Assembly: GCA_030248225.1 (NCBI GenBank)
Contig: JASANE010003888.1
Span: 1 to 31,856, forward strand
Direction: 5' to 3'
Source: Trileptium ribeirensis
Taxonomy: Eukaryota; Nematoda; Enoplea; Enoplida; Thoracostomopsidae
Length of the DNA: 31,856 bases
The notes under the pieces were generated by a model. The model made no database searches, was not told the origin of the DNA, and was given only the letters and a program-made list of their open reading frames with translations. How positions within the stretch are numbered: the first letter of the stretch is position 1; each line of letters begins with the position of its first letter. A program made the translations under genes and the position numbers. Positions 19,907 through 30,261 of this stretch are shown piece after piece.

Positions 19907-20496
19907 TTTAATTGAAAGAAATGTCCAATTTTGAAAACTTTGAAACGTTGATCTTAAACCAAATTCGAAAATTTCAAACTTTTATCGTTTGGAACATAGA
20001 GGGGACGTTGCACAGTTGGTGGGGCTCATGTTTCTGGAGAAAGTCAGAGGCTTCGGTGCCAAATCCCCTACCCAATGCAACGAACCTACGATGTCTTTCA
20101 TAATTTTTAGACCAGATGGGATTATTGAGTGAAATGGGTCCCTAAATTTCCCTGTCTAGCGTCGTCTAAAATTATCAGCTGGTTACTATCCAGAAAAATT
20201 AGACCGTAGCTGTTTTTGAGATTCTATACAAAGGAGGTATCCTAGCTGTGGGAATGCTGTCTCGATGCTTACATAACATTTGGTCCTGTATACGCTGCAT
20301 TCCCTTTTCAGTTCAGCATGATAACTTGAACCCTAAGTAATCTTAGCATAAAGCATACGTATTTTCTCTGTGTATTCGAAAATCCTATATTGACTGATGG
20401 ATTGAAAACCGTGTGATTTGATAGGGCTGAACAAATTTAAATGTATATCCTCTAACATTGGCAGTTTTACGACCGGGATTATAGTATCCAGCTAGT
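19907..20496. other. no recognisable gene
   Basis: The short plus-strand frame at 19912-20103 has no domain. AAAGGAGGTATCC near 20230 is not meaningful in an animal genome. Confidence 0.2.
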
Positions 20497-20693
20497 TCAC
20501 GGTTGTGGGGTGCCTTCATGATTGTGATGCTTTTTTATGGTATCCATCACAAATATAAATTCTCTTAAAGGCGTGTCACCGCCCTGGGCAATCTTGTAAA
20601 AGTGGGAGACGTCCTGTAATTTAGTGAGCCTGTAGGATCCTGGAAATTGAATCATGTATCTTGGGAATTGACCCTTTTTTGGAGCTAAAAATA
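20497..20693 (-). CDS. candidate terminal exon, unknown protein
   Basis: After a pyrimidine-rich acceptor (CTTTATTTTTAG) the minus strand stays open to TGA, containing FPRYMIQFPGSYRLTKL and FIFVMDTIKKHHN. No family recognised. An ATG further upstream (20712) would make it a 71-codon frame without the splice. Confidence 0.17.
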
Positions 20694-20712
20694 AAGTAGC
20701 GCACGTGGACAA

Positions 20713-23394
20713 GGGTAGGACAACGTGGTCTCCCCAAAACTAAGGGGACACAAAGCTGATGGTGATTAAAATTATTAAGCAATTTTGTTTAGTGGACGCT
20801 ATGTGTGTTTAGGTGCACAATTTGGGGACTTCGCGGGCCTGAAAAAAAATTATGTGAACCCGCGGGAACGGACTTAGTGGCGGTGGACAAGTCCCCATGT
20901 TGCACGCGCACACCTTTGGCCTAACGTAACGGTACACTGTAATTTTAGCCCTATTTAGCGCCGCAGTTAAAAGCCTAACGATTTTTAGTACCATAATAAA
21001 AACGCATATAGCTCCGCAGATAGAAATGATTTATTCGCACAGCAAATAGCAGCCACAGGTCAGGTGAGTGAGACTACAAAACTTGGGGCCCCCAACTTCG
21101 TGGAAAAGTATATTCTTTTTTATGCGAGAGCAGCCATCTGCCTGTCACCTCAACTACTAACAGATTCCACGAAACTCGCAGCATCCAGCATGGATATACA
21201 CATTAAGTTTAGGTACTTCTTTAGATAGTCATATATCTATGGCAGCGGTGGATAAAACAGTTTGTCTTGTTTTGGTGTGCTAAATAAGTTGTTTTAAAAT
21301 TGGAATCCTAGCGTGACAGACGCACTGCCTTAAGCAATTCCTAATAGAACATAGAGATTGGTTAGGCTAGTGAAAGAGAATCACACTCAGTTTTATGTAC
21401 AAGTGTTGTAATTTTTACTGAAGCTTAATCTTACATAGATTTTCCATCATTTTTAGCTGAGAATTGATTCCCAAACCAATACCAGCCTTGAAGCACGGCT
21501 TTCTATAAAGAAAACAAACGATCAATATTAGAATCCAGCCTTATCCGTGAATAGGTTATAAATACGTATATAGAGTTTGTGCTTTTCTCATGTAGGTACG
21601 AAATTTTAAGAATTAAGTCCACTGTCCATATTTTGTGCGCAACGATTCCAAATTCCTTTTATAGCAGCCGCACTCTGGTAGCATCAATGTGACCACAGTT
21701 AAGAAACCAGATCCCAAATACGTTGAAGTGGGAATTTACTGGTCAATTAAAGTGATAGCGGAGGTATAATCTCGGAAGTTCGTATCATTGGCAGGTGTTA
21801 ATATATTTTTGTTTTGTAATAGCTTTAAAAGCTGACTGCACCATGTCAAGATAGTCTTGATAGTCAAAGCCCGTAAAACATAACAAATTTCTAAATCCAC
21901 CAACTATCACTCTAAGTTCTGCGATCACTACGTAAAAATTTTAATTTCTGGAAAATCATTTGAAAATGGCAGTGCTACAAACAGCAATATGCATAAATAC
22001 AAATATATAATGTACCAAACAGATGTTGTAAAATGAGGTAGAAAAGACATAAATCTATCATAAATCCGATATTATACAACCTGTTTTGCAAGTAAAATGC
22101 AACTTCTTACGCTACTATCCACAAAAAGTAATTATATGTTTCTTGAATCCAAATATAGATTAAATCAAGTTCGCTGTTCGGAAGTCCTACGTAGGCAATG
22201 AATCACACAGAAATAAACTTTAATAATGGCACTTTTACCGCATCTCAATCAGGGCTGCGCAGTTTCTAAAAGTAAATTTATTTTGCATTTAGTTCAAGTC
22301 ACAAACATATATTACTAAAGATTGGAGCAAAATTTTCCAGCAGTATGACAAAGTGAAACATTTAAAATATTTATGCTACCAGAACATCAATTGTACTAAT
22401 TTTAATTTCAAGTTTCACCAATTTCCACTGCATTATACAATACAATTCGATTAGTTACCACTCGATATAATAGATATAGGCTTGTCAATATCTTCAGTCA
22501 GACTCATTAGTATCTGCACCAAATTATGGCTAATCCAGAACGGGTGGAAATTACTGTTTAGTATCTTGTCTGTCTTACGATTGCAATGGCTGATGGCGTA
22601 AAAATTCAAAACCTACCGCAGCCAATAACCTAAATCATTTACACATATTTTCGAACTATATCAACAAAATATACGTTTTAGTAACAATATCAATGAGGAA
22701 CAACTTTAATTATAAGAAATCATAAACCAAGTAATCGAAAAAAACTGTTGATAAGCGAAGTCTACAGTTTACGTCGAAATCAATTTCCTACTCCGGTTCC
22801 GAATGAAACTGTTGAGTGGGTACGAGTTGAGTAACTAGCATCAAATTTAGAATTTTGTTGCAAAATCATTTCTAAATGAGACGGACTTATATTTAGCTCA
22901 GCTAAAAAGAATGCGTTGTTGTAGTGAACGGCGCAGTGTTCCAGAGGCAGTATAGCATGTTAACTTCCCTGCTGAGCGGGACTTGTATGAAAGCATGGCT
23001 CAGCGGAGTATTGTGCTGGCCACACATTCCGGATTGTTGTGTTTGCAAAGCTTTCTGCTTCATTTTGCATTAGAGCTTCACACCCTTTTCCTGTATTTGG
23101 CGAGGCACATACCGTACGAACCAAATATGAGAGTCGCATTTCGCGCGAGCCAGTAGCTCGCTTGAGAATCCGAAACCATTTAAACTAATAACAAATTCTA
23201 TTTCTAGAACAAATTTATTTCGAGCAAGCGACAATCATTTTTGGCGAGTATGTATATACTGTACTTATTTGCAGCGAAGCAATGCCCTATCACAATATTG
23301 CTAAAGCGTCGGGTAGAGTGGAATCCCACAACAAAAACAGAAAATTGAACTCAACACAATAACCACACAGCGCAACATAAAATTTTTATCTCAG
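20713..23394. other. long stretch without a supported gene
   Basis: AT-rich DNA with occasional good splice-like words, such as CAGGTGAGTGAG at 21061. No chain of exons, RNA gene or repeat could be built. Confidence 0.25.
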
Positions 23395-23598
23395 GGTCTG
23401 CTGCTGCTTAAACAGCATTGTCTAAGACAAATCCACAACCCTCGTGACCGCCAAAATCTAGATCGGGATTTTTCGCATGGATTTCCGGATTTTTTGAATC
23501 TAGTGGAAGCCCATTTGAACAAATATTATGTCAATTCAGCTTGGTTATACAAAAATTATTTCAACAAACGCAATGATACAACTACAAAAAATCGATAA
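23395..23598 (+). CDS. candidate terminal exon, unknown protein
   Basis: A strong acceptor (TTTTTATCTCAG) opens 67 sense codons and TAA, followed 15 bases later by AATAAA (23614-23619). The product starts GLLLLKQHCLRQ and includes FPDFLNLVEAHLNKYYVNSA. No family recognised and no partner exon identified; acceptor plus poly(A) signal make it better than a random frame. Confidence 0.22.
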   Translation, partial: GLLLLKQHCLRQIHNPRDRQNLDRDFSHGFPDFLNLVEAHLNKYYVNSAWLYKNYFNKRNDTTTKNR

Positions 23599-23824
23599 AT
23601 TATAAGCAGTCACAATAAACGCGCCCAAAAACAGGACTGTGGTTCCCAACATGGTTCGGCTTCTGCAAGCTCTGAGTTTACCTAACCTTAACCTTAAAAT
23701 ACCTAACTCTTTGTATCAAAATGGATGGATTTAAAAAGGCCGAAGTTTGCTTTAAATTGCATGACAACAAATTGATGCAATGATTCGCCACCATATTTGA
23801 CACGAGAACAACCCTATCTTAGGC

Positions 23825-24504
23825 TCAGTTCTCGGGCAGAGAATGTAATTCGGGACTCCGTTGCCTTAGATTAGATTTTTCCTCTAAATTCCACACATTG
23901 TTCCAACGACTGCAGATATTTTTAAACCCAATCAATATTATAACCATTTTTGTTTCATAATTTCCAACATAAAAATGTAAGCAAATAGCATATATTAAGA
24001 GAAATTTTCGGTATATATGAAATTACAATTAGAAACTATTTTAATCATTTAGTAGTCGCAATAAAAATATTAAACAACAAGTTTAGATGTCAGCGATTAT
24101 AGTATCTAGGCCCAACGAAACTGCCTAAAGCCATCCTGTGGCATTAGAGGGTAACCACGATTCTATGTTGCAGGTGTATACAACATCTAAAACTATTAAT
24201 TTACATATCGACGGCGAAGGATAAAGAAACAGTCTGAGGTTTAATGCCGATAAGGTGAAGATTAGCTGAGACTCGAGAATTCCAGCAGCGCGACTCAGCG
24301 AAATCCAGGTAGCTATGTGAGGTGCCATAAAGCCCGAAAAGCTACAGTACAGTTTCAGCCGTGTATGGGCTATGGACAGATGTAAAATTACCTTTGGTAC
24401 CACAGCGGATGAACCGGGAGGTAGTTTTCACTGAAACGATTCCAACCAACCATTAGCAAAAATAACAGAATGAAAATAGACAAGAACGAGGGATTCGTTG
24501 TCAT
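23825..24504 (-). CDS. candidate three-exon gene for a small secreted protein
   Basis: Exon 1 is 24504-24392: ATG, then a classic signal-peptide profile (MTTNPSFLSIFILLFLLMVG), ending CAAAG|GTAATT. Exon 2 is 24312-24205: acceptor CACATAG, donor ATAT|GTAAAT. Exon 3 is 23909-23825: acceptor AAATATCTGCAG, ending TGA. Phases 2-2 agree at both junctions, introns are 79 and 295 bases, and the product is about 102 residues. It includes SRCWNSRVSANLHLIG. I recognise no family, and only one Cys is present in the mature part. An open but less protein-like read-through of intron 1 also exists (24403-24125), so the model is tentative. Confidence 0.3.
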
Positions 24505-24817
24505 GGGTTATAAGGAACAAAGTGCGAAAAATCACACATACACAGGACAAAGTATATTTTTATGATAGGCACATTAGATACACGTTACAACGTTTGAACA
24601 CCATTTGGTTCCACATAACCAAAAAATTCGTCAGGAAAACCTGCCATTTTTACGGCCCCGGCATCAACAGCAGGATCGACCGAAGATTCGGTCAAATTTT
24701 TCCATTCAATAGGAAAGTTGATCTAAATGTAACCCTTCGTTCACAAATACACATATTTGTCACAGCGTACATTGCGTGACGAATCGAATTTGTCGTTCGA
24801 CGTGCGTTTGCACGTGT

Positions 24818-24867
24818 GCTGTTATTTGTTCGCTTTAAGGAGTTTCTTAAGGAAAGCGAACAACAGC
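24818..24867 (+). other. hairpin, 15-bp stem with a 4-base bulge
   Basis: GCTGTT and GTTCGCTTT (24818-24836, interrupted by ATTT) pair with AAAGCGAACAACAGC (24853-24867). The loop also has AAGGAG/CTTAAGG palindromic words. Confidence 0.45.
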
Positions 24868-24945
24868 GCCTAAATACAATAGTCGCTAGTGCATGAGACT
24901 CGTAACCAATCGACCTGGTTTGAATTCATCCTTGGATCAAAAGTT
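24867..24945 (+). repeat. tRNA-like Pol III box pair, possible SINE head
   Basis: A-box-like TAGTCGCTAGTGCATG is followed by ACTCGTAACC (anticodon-loop-like) and a B-box-like GGTTTGAATTC at 24917-24927. The B box deviates from GGTTCGANNCC and the stems do not pair well, so it is not a working tRNA. A tRNA-derived SINE head is the likeliest origin. Confidence 0.3.
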
Positions 24946-25238
24946 TGTTCAAACTATGCTTTGCTTTAAGAAGGAAAGGGTTAATATCTAGTTTGTCCAA
25001 AGTAAGGAGCGGAGAAATCAATATGTTTCAATTTCCCATGTTCGTGCAGTATAACATGCCCGAAACTGCAATGTTCAAATGAATACTTTACAATTTCTGA
25101 TAACAAAACGCTTTAATATAGCCTGAAAACATTTGTACGACAGTTACAAATACCTAATGTAATTAAATATTTAACATGTAGAAGAAAAATTTGCTTGCTC
25201 GCGTTGAAATAGCAACCGGACATGATCATAATGATCAG

Positions 25239-26233
25239 CGTCGGAATATAACACTTATTAGCTCCGACCCCACATTCTAGGATACAATGACCAAAAACCG
25301 GTTGTAATGGTTCTTTACAAAATGTGGTTATACGGTTACATCTGCTTCGCGGACCATACTCCTTACATAACAAACTTTTGGAAGGTCAGAATATAACACT
25401 GTAACAGCTTCGACCCCATATTCCAGGCTGAAATGAGCAAAAACCTTTTTTAATGGTTCGTTTCAAAATGTGGTTATACGGTTACATCTGCTTCGCGGAC
25501 CATACTCCTTACATAACAAACTTTTGGAAGGTCAGAATATAACACTGTAACAGCTTCGACCCCATATTCCAGGCTGAAATGAGCAAAAACCTTTTTTAAA
25601 GGTTCGTTGCCAAATGTGGTTATACGGTTACATCTGCTTCGCGGACCATACTCCTTACATAACAAACTTTTGGAAGGTCAGAATATAACACTGTAACAGC
25701 TTCGACCCCATATTCCAGGCTGAAATGAGCAAAAACCTTTTTTAAAGGTTCGTTGCCAAATGTGGTTATACGGTTACATCTGCTTCGCGGACCATACTCC
25801 TTACATAACAAACTTTTGGAAGGTCAGAATATAACACTGTAATAGCTTCGACCCCATATTCCAGGCTGAAATGAGCAAAAACCTTTTTTAAAGGTTCGTT
25901 GCCAAATGTGGTTATACGGTTACATCTGCTTCGCGGACCATACTCCTTACATAACAAACTTTTGGAAGGTCAGAATATAACACTGTAATAGCTTCGACCC
26001 CATATTCCAGGCTGAAATGAGCAAAAACCTTTTTTTAAAGGTTCGTGGCCAAATGTGGTTATACGGTTACATCTGCTTCGCGGACCATACTCCTTACATA
26101 ACAAACTTTTGGAAGGTCAGAATATAACACTGTAATAGCTTCGACCCCATATTCCAGGCTGAAATGAGCAAAAACCTTTTTTAAAGGTTCGTTGCCAAAT
26201 GTGGTTATACGGTTACATCTGCTTCGCGGATCA
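25239..26233. repeat. 146-bp tandem satellite, about seven units
   Basis: Unit landmarks: ACATAACAAACTTTTGGAAG, AATATAACACTGTAA, TTCGACCCCATATTCCAGG, GAGCAAAAACC, GTGGTTATACGGTTACATC, TGCTTCGCGGACCATACTCC. The offset between landmark copies is 146, for example 25369 to 25515. The first unit (25239-25368) is clearly diverged, the second moderately, and units three to seven are almost identical. One late unit has an extra T and GGTTCGTGG. The minus-strand frames that start at a CTCCTTACATAAC point are artefacts of the repeat. Confidence 0.92.
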
Positions 26234-26458
26234 TTAAACAAATTTACATCGGAAATCTACAATTTTGCTGAGTATAATTTTTTGCAGCGCCGCTCCCTCC
26301 ACCGCTGTGGACATGAATTTGGTTTGTCAAAATCATTGCCATAAATATCGATTTGTTAAATTTTGACATCTTATTGAGCGCTTTTATTTGCGGTGAGATA
26401 AGTTGAATACGAAGTCTTTCTTATCTAGAATCCACCATGTCTATATCTTACGTTGCCA

Positions 26459-26860
26459 GGAGTGTCTAGGGTTTTGTGATCGACCAACCCGATTTCCAGA
26501 ATATAACCTATAGAATGTTGCTTGGTCATATATTGCTTTCTGTGCATTTAGGATTGTCTTAACTAAATATCTGGTGATTATGATAACAAGTTTCAGCATA
26601 ATTATTATGTCCCAGTTTCGGGAGTTTCAAGAGTTTTATGCTCAAACAATCGGATTTCCTGAATATAGCCCGTCTTCTGCTGGTTGGTCATCTATTGATT
26701 TCACAGCGTTTAGGATCGTTCAGGATGATAGCGTATTCGATACGTTGAATGCGATGGGGTGTTGTCTCCACACCAACTTGACTTTGTTATAGATTTTTCA
26801 CCGGTCTGGAAAGGTTTGTGTGCTGACCAGCCTGATTTTGAGGTATACGGTATTCCCCTT
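26459..26860 (+). repeat. diverged triple repeat, period about 160-180
   Basis: Copies start near 26459, 26619 and 26801. Each reads roughly GGAGTxTCxAGxGTTTTxTG, a CAAACC/AAACAATC-type middle, then GATTTCC(A/T)GAATATA. The first two align best. The plus frame at 26574-26792 lies inside and looks incidental. Confidence 0.45.
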
Positions 26861-26870
26861 CGATCAGATT

Positions 26871-27351
26871 ATGCGCGAGTAAACTTGAGGTGACCCCACC
26901 AACCATCCCGTTTTGTATTTTTGCATAAAATGTGTTACGGAACGCTTTCTGGTGAATTGAAATTCGGCGTAAATCTGTTCGCGAACACAACGCTCGCGAT
27001 GAAAATCTAACCATTTTGTGTTCGCGAAAATTGAAGTAAAATTACCCAAATTTCTGAGAACGAAAGTTGTCCATTTGATTGTGACGTCACTTTTGTATTA
27101 AATTTGTTCGCGAACACTGACTAATCCAAATTTAAATGATAATGCATTAGGGAACAGAATTTCTGCAAACTGAAATCGCCGAAATTCTGTTGGAACGCAA
27201 GGTCTGGCACTTGAATTTGATTTTGCCAATTTTCGGTTAGCGAAAAACCGAATGAAATGAAGCCTGTTTTCCGTAAGAAATGTTTGGGATTCGATATCGG
27301 TAATAACAAAATAGGATGGTTGGCGGGGTCACCTTAAGTTTACTCACACAT
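26871..27351. mobile_element. MITE-like element with long terminal inverted repeats
   Basis: The left end (26871-26916) and right end (27307-27351) are inverted copies. Both read ATGYGYGAGTAAACTTRAGG then TGACCCCRCCAACCATCC, about 40 bases with few mismatches. The 481-bp interior has no transposase. It holds GTTCGCGAAC at 26977 and 27106, a near-copy at 27020, and a perfect TGACGTCA at 27092. A target duplication could not be fixed (TA or TT at the edges). Minus frames inside are incidental. Confidence 0.75.
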
Positions 27352-27695
27352 TAGATGTATTTATGGAGAATTATAGTTTCAAACAGCTTTTTGTATTTCC
27401 TGATCGCTTCAGTGATTTTATCAATATACACAGACTCAGCAAATACGAATACGATTGTACAGATTACATCTGCAGCGCCTACACTCCCTCCGTTTGAGCC
27501 TCGCTTGCAGGGCACTTTATTTATTAGCTGAATTCCGAGAATTTATAGTTATGCTAGCTATGTAGGAGGGATATTCTGTTGAAATTCTGAATCAATCTCA
27601 GTAAGTAAATGACGTTGGTGTCACAACGAAGCATCTAGTTTGAACAGAGATAAATGCCAAATAACACAAATTGTTGTTGATAGAAAAACCAATCT
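27352..27695. other. DNA between MITE and LC3 3' end
   Basis: No gene recognised. TTACATCTGCAGCGCC near 27463 recalls the satellite's TTACATCTGCTTCGCG, possibly a stray fragment. Confidence 0.2.
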
Positions 27696-27701
27696 TTTAT
27701 T
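27696..27701 (-). promoter_or_regulatory. poly(A) signal AATAAA for the LC3 gene
   Basis: AATAAA on the minus strand, about 50 bases past the LC3 stop codon. Confidence 0.5.
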
Positions 27702-27752
27702 GCTATTATATAGCAGACAGAGATTCATTTCGAATTGTTACTTTGTAAGTTT

Positions 27753-30261
27753 CTAGCCAAACGTTTCCTGAGAAGAATAAGTGATATAGACGAATCCGTC
27801 GGGTTCCACAAAATCGCGACTGATTTCCGCCATCGTCAAAGACAGTGAGACCATATTTCGTTGTCCAACCATCACGAAAAGGGCCTGATTATGGACGAGA
27901 TTGAGACGAGTCCTGAAACAAACGGCAAACAAAGAATTGAAATTTTAATGCGTACTACCTACTAAATCCAGCTGAAATCCGCAAACCAGAATTTATTTAT
28001 CGTTTAGAATACAGCAAAAAATAATGTGACTCTCAAATTTGCTGACAACGCCATATCAATAAATTGTAAATAACTCGCTGTACGACAATTGCGCTGGTTT
28101 ACCGATAACTTGTTATGATCGTGTAATAAAAAGGCGCAAAATCTACATCTTATACATGAATAACAGCGAAAATTCCTGAGAACAAAAAGCAATCTCCGAA
28201 CAAACCAAGCATTTGTGCCTGTTACGATTTTCGGTTCCGTATCAAAATTCTATTCCTTATTTCAGTGTTAGACACACAAATTAGTTTTACTCATAAACTT
28301 TTAGTGCCCAAAAATCGCAGGTAAAGATATGGTTACCTTAAAACTTTGATAAATTGCGACATCGTTGTTTCCTTTGGAACCATAAACTTTTCTTTATCCA
28401 AAACTGGAAGCGACGTTTCTTTCCGATAGCGTTCGACAACCAGCTAGAAATAATTTTATAGATTCAGCATCGAGTTATTACTATCTTTGTAACAAAGCCA
28501 GTCTGTTAGAATAATATTCATATAAGGGTCGAGGTACTAGGGGATAGCATGGTCCCGGGTGGGGGATGGTGTTCCGGGCACTCGGCTTGGGGTATGCAAA
28601 TGCATGTATATATGCCGTAGGTGCCACGAGAGGCATCTATGGGTTCGGCGAATCCAAGGGGTCACATGACCTGTCAGACGGTAGCGGGACCACAGAGGGC
28701 GGGTGGGGTAGGTAACACCCCTTCCCAACCCTGTGAGCAAGTATGGTAATACTGTCATTGACTACCATCAACTATATTAAGATCGTTTTGTTTGCTCTGA
28801 GGCAAATACTACCCATTTTCGTTTTGTTCAACCGATACTTCTTAAAAGCTTTTGCCCCTTCCGTCTGCCCATTATTATCAGAAGCCCACACGTAATTTTA
28901 TGGTTTTCCACTAGCTTTATGTCAAAAAGATGGGATTTTGTATAAAAATTTGCACTAATATTATAGCGACACGTTCTAAACTAACGCCACTGATGATTTC
29001 ATTGGATGACGGCTAAAATAAATCTCCGGGCCAGACGCCCCGAAATGCAGCGATCTGTCAGTACACTACAAGGTAGTACCACTTATTCCGGCAGCGGAAC
29101 GACGTCTTTGCAAAATTTGGTTTAGCATGCGATAGTTTTTGGTTTTACTATTACGCGTTGTGATAGCCGTGGCATTTGCCGCTGGTACATATCAACAATT
29201 AAGTCATTTGATTTTTTCAGCATTTTTATCGAACGACAGTTTAACATTTGAATCTTCGTTGATAAATTATTATTAGCTTTGAAAGCCATCGAGCGCATAA
29301 AATTGTTCAGTGATAACTGACGGTTGAGGCTCATCATGGAAGTTTCATTGTATAGTTTTTGGTCCAACAATTCTACTGCGGTTGAGAACCGTCCCTTGAG
29401 ATATGCCTATGATTGTGTGCGTGGAAAGTTAAGAATTGTGAGACATTCATGTCTTGTGGCACAGGAATGAGATGGAATGATTGGTTTGAACGGCACCAGC
29501 GTCTTCATTCAGAATTTTGTATACACAGTTTCGTCTGACAACGAATAAGTCCAGCGATAGTTCACGATAACTCGTCAGACATTTCTGCAAAACGAAGTAC
29601 GCCTAGGATATACTCATTGCTCGTCTATGCAGGCGTTCCAGTGCTGACGCTAGATTATTATGAATTGAAACCGTGCAATATATGTATAGGTACTCAAGCG
29701 TGGGGCGAATGTAGCATTTATAAATTTTAGTAAGTGTAAACTTAGAATTTAGATAGTCTAAAAGCTGTTTAAGACTAAATACGTCTCGCGCAACTGACTT
29801 TAAGTTGACAAATATGAGTGTTTGGCTTTAGGTTGTTAGATATAGTCATTCCAAGATGGATATGCGATGTAACTCGTTTCATCAATTCTCCATTGAGTCT
29901 AATTTGGAGAAGTGTAGTTAATGTTGAACGAGGATATTATTAGCCATATACGGAAAAATTCACACATTTCTATTCCAACAGAGCAAAATTACCCAATTTT
30001 TAGTTTCGGAGAACAGTCCCTAGAAGAAGCTTGAGGGGGTGGAAATAACTATGCGGGACTACCTGAAGAAGCCAGAGATTTCGTTTAACAGACTATTGAA
30101 TTTTTTGACTTAGCTTATTCACACATTCCAAAATTTTTGGTGGCACAAAGATAAAAGAACATTTCTCTATACAAGCAGAACCAATCACATAATAATAAAC
30201 CTTACCGGTATCTTGTGCGGAAATTTCGCTCGAATCGTGGCAGCTTCTTGACGACGGGCTC
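27753..30261 (-). CDS. MAP1LC3: LC3/Atg8-family autophagy protein, last three coding exons
   Basis: Ubiquitin-like protein conjugated to phosphatidylethanolamine on autophagic membranes. Three exons chain in phase. 30261-30206 (56 bp, acceptor ATATCTAG, donor CG|GTAAGG) encodes ARRQEAATIRAKFPHKIP. 28443-28337 (107 bp, acceptor ATTTCTAG, donor AAG|GTAACC) encodes VVERYRKETSLPVLDKEKF and more. 27912-27753 (160 bp, acceptor TTTGTTTCAG) encodes RLNLVHNQALF, MVSLSL and ends YSSQETFG-stop. These match LC3 blocks (IR..P.KIP, ERY.....LPVLDK.KF.VP, N.QA.F..V...MVS, DGF.Y..Y.SQETFG), and QETFG is LC3- rather than GABARAP-like. The N-terminal exon was not found; it is probably right of the window or in 30262-31856. 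Introns are 424 and 1762 bp. No residue follows the terminal Gly, unlike typical precursors. Confidence 0.88.
28525..28745. repeat. GC-rich island in the large LC3 intron
   Basis: About 220 bases much richer in G and C than the surroundings, with abrupt edges, suggesting an inserted short element. An open minus frame (28758-28537) has no known domain. No terminal repeats or poly(A) tail were resolved. Confidence 0.35.
29122..29930 (-). pseudogene. non-LTR retrotransposon reverse-transcriptase remnant
   Basis: The minus strand reads the C-terminal end of a LINE reverse transcriptase. RLNGELMKRVTSHIHLGMTI (the 'HLG' turn) is followed by HICQLKVSCARR, IYKCYIRPTLEY (about 29728-29687), ALERLHRRAM and LSLDLFVVRRNCVYKIL. 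Stops and at least one frameshift interrupt it. The last open part (29370-29122) may be its tail. It sits inside the 1762-bp LC3 intron on the same strand. Subfamily (CR1, Jockey or similar) cannot be told. Confidence 0.65.

Larger units (their letters stand above)
24505..25238. other. intergenic DNA with a hairpin and a tRNA-like segment
   Basis: No supported gene. The plus frame 24498-24779 is antisense to the signal-peptide exon and has no domain. The hairpin and tRNA-like parts are listed separately. Confidence 0.25.

Noticed and set aside
20989..21063. 75-bp open segment between an ATTTTTAG acceptor and a perfect CAGGTGAGT donor
   Set aside because: Such a short open stretch between splice-like words is expected by chance in AT-rich DNA, and no partner exon could be linked.
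23680..23710. CCTAACCTTAACCTTAA, like degenerate arthropod telomere repeat
   Set aside because: Too short and irregular to call an interstitial telomere array.
25239..26233. Possible CRISPR-like array
   Set aside because: Units are contiguous 146-bp repeats without unique spacers, in animal DNA.
25474..26241. Repeated minus-strand 60-63-codon frames
   Set aside because: They are products of the 146-bp satellite; 146 is not a multiple of three and the frames stop in each following unit.
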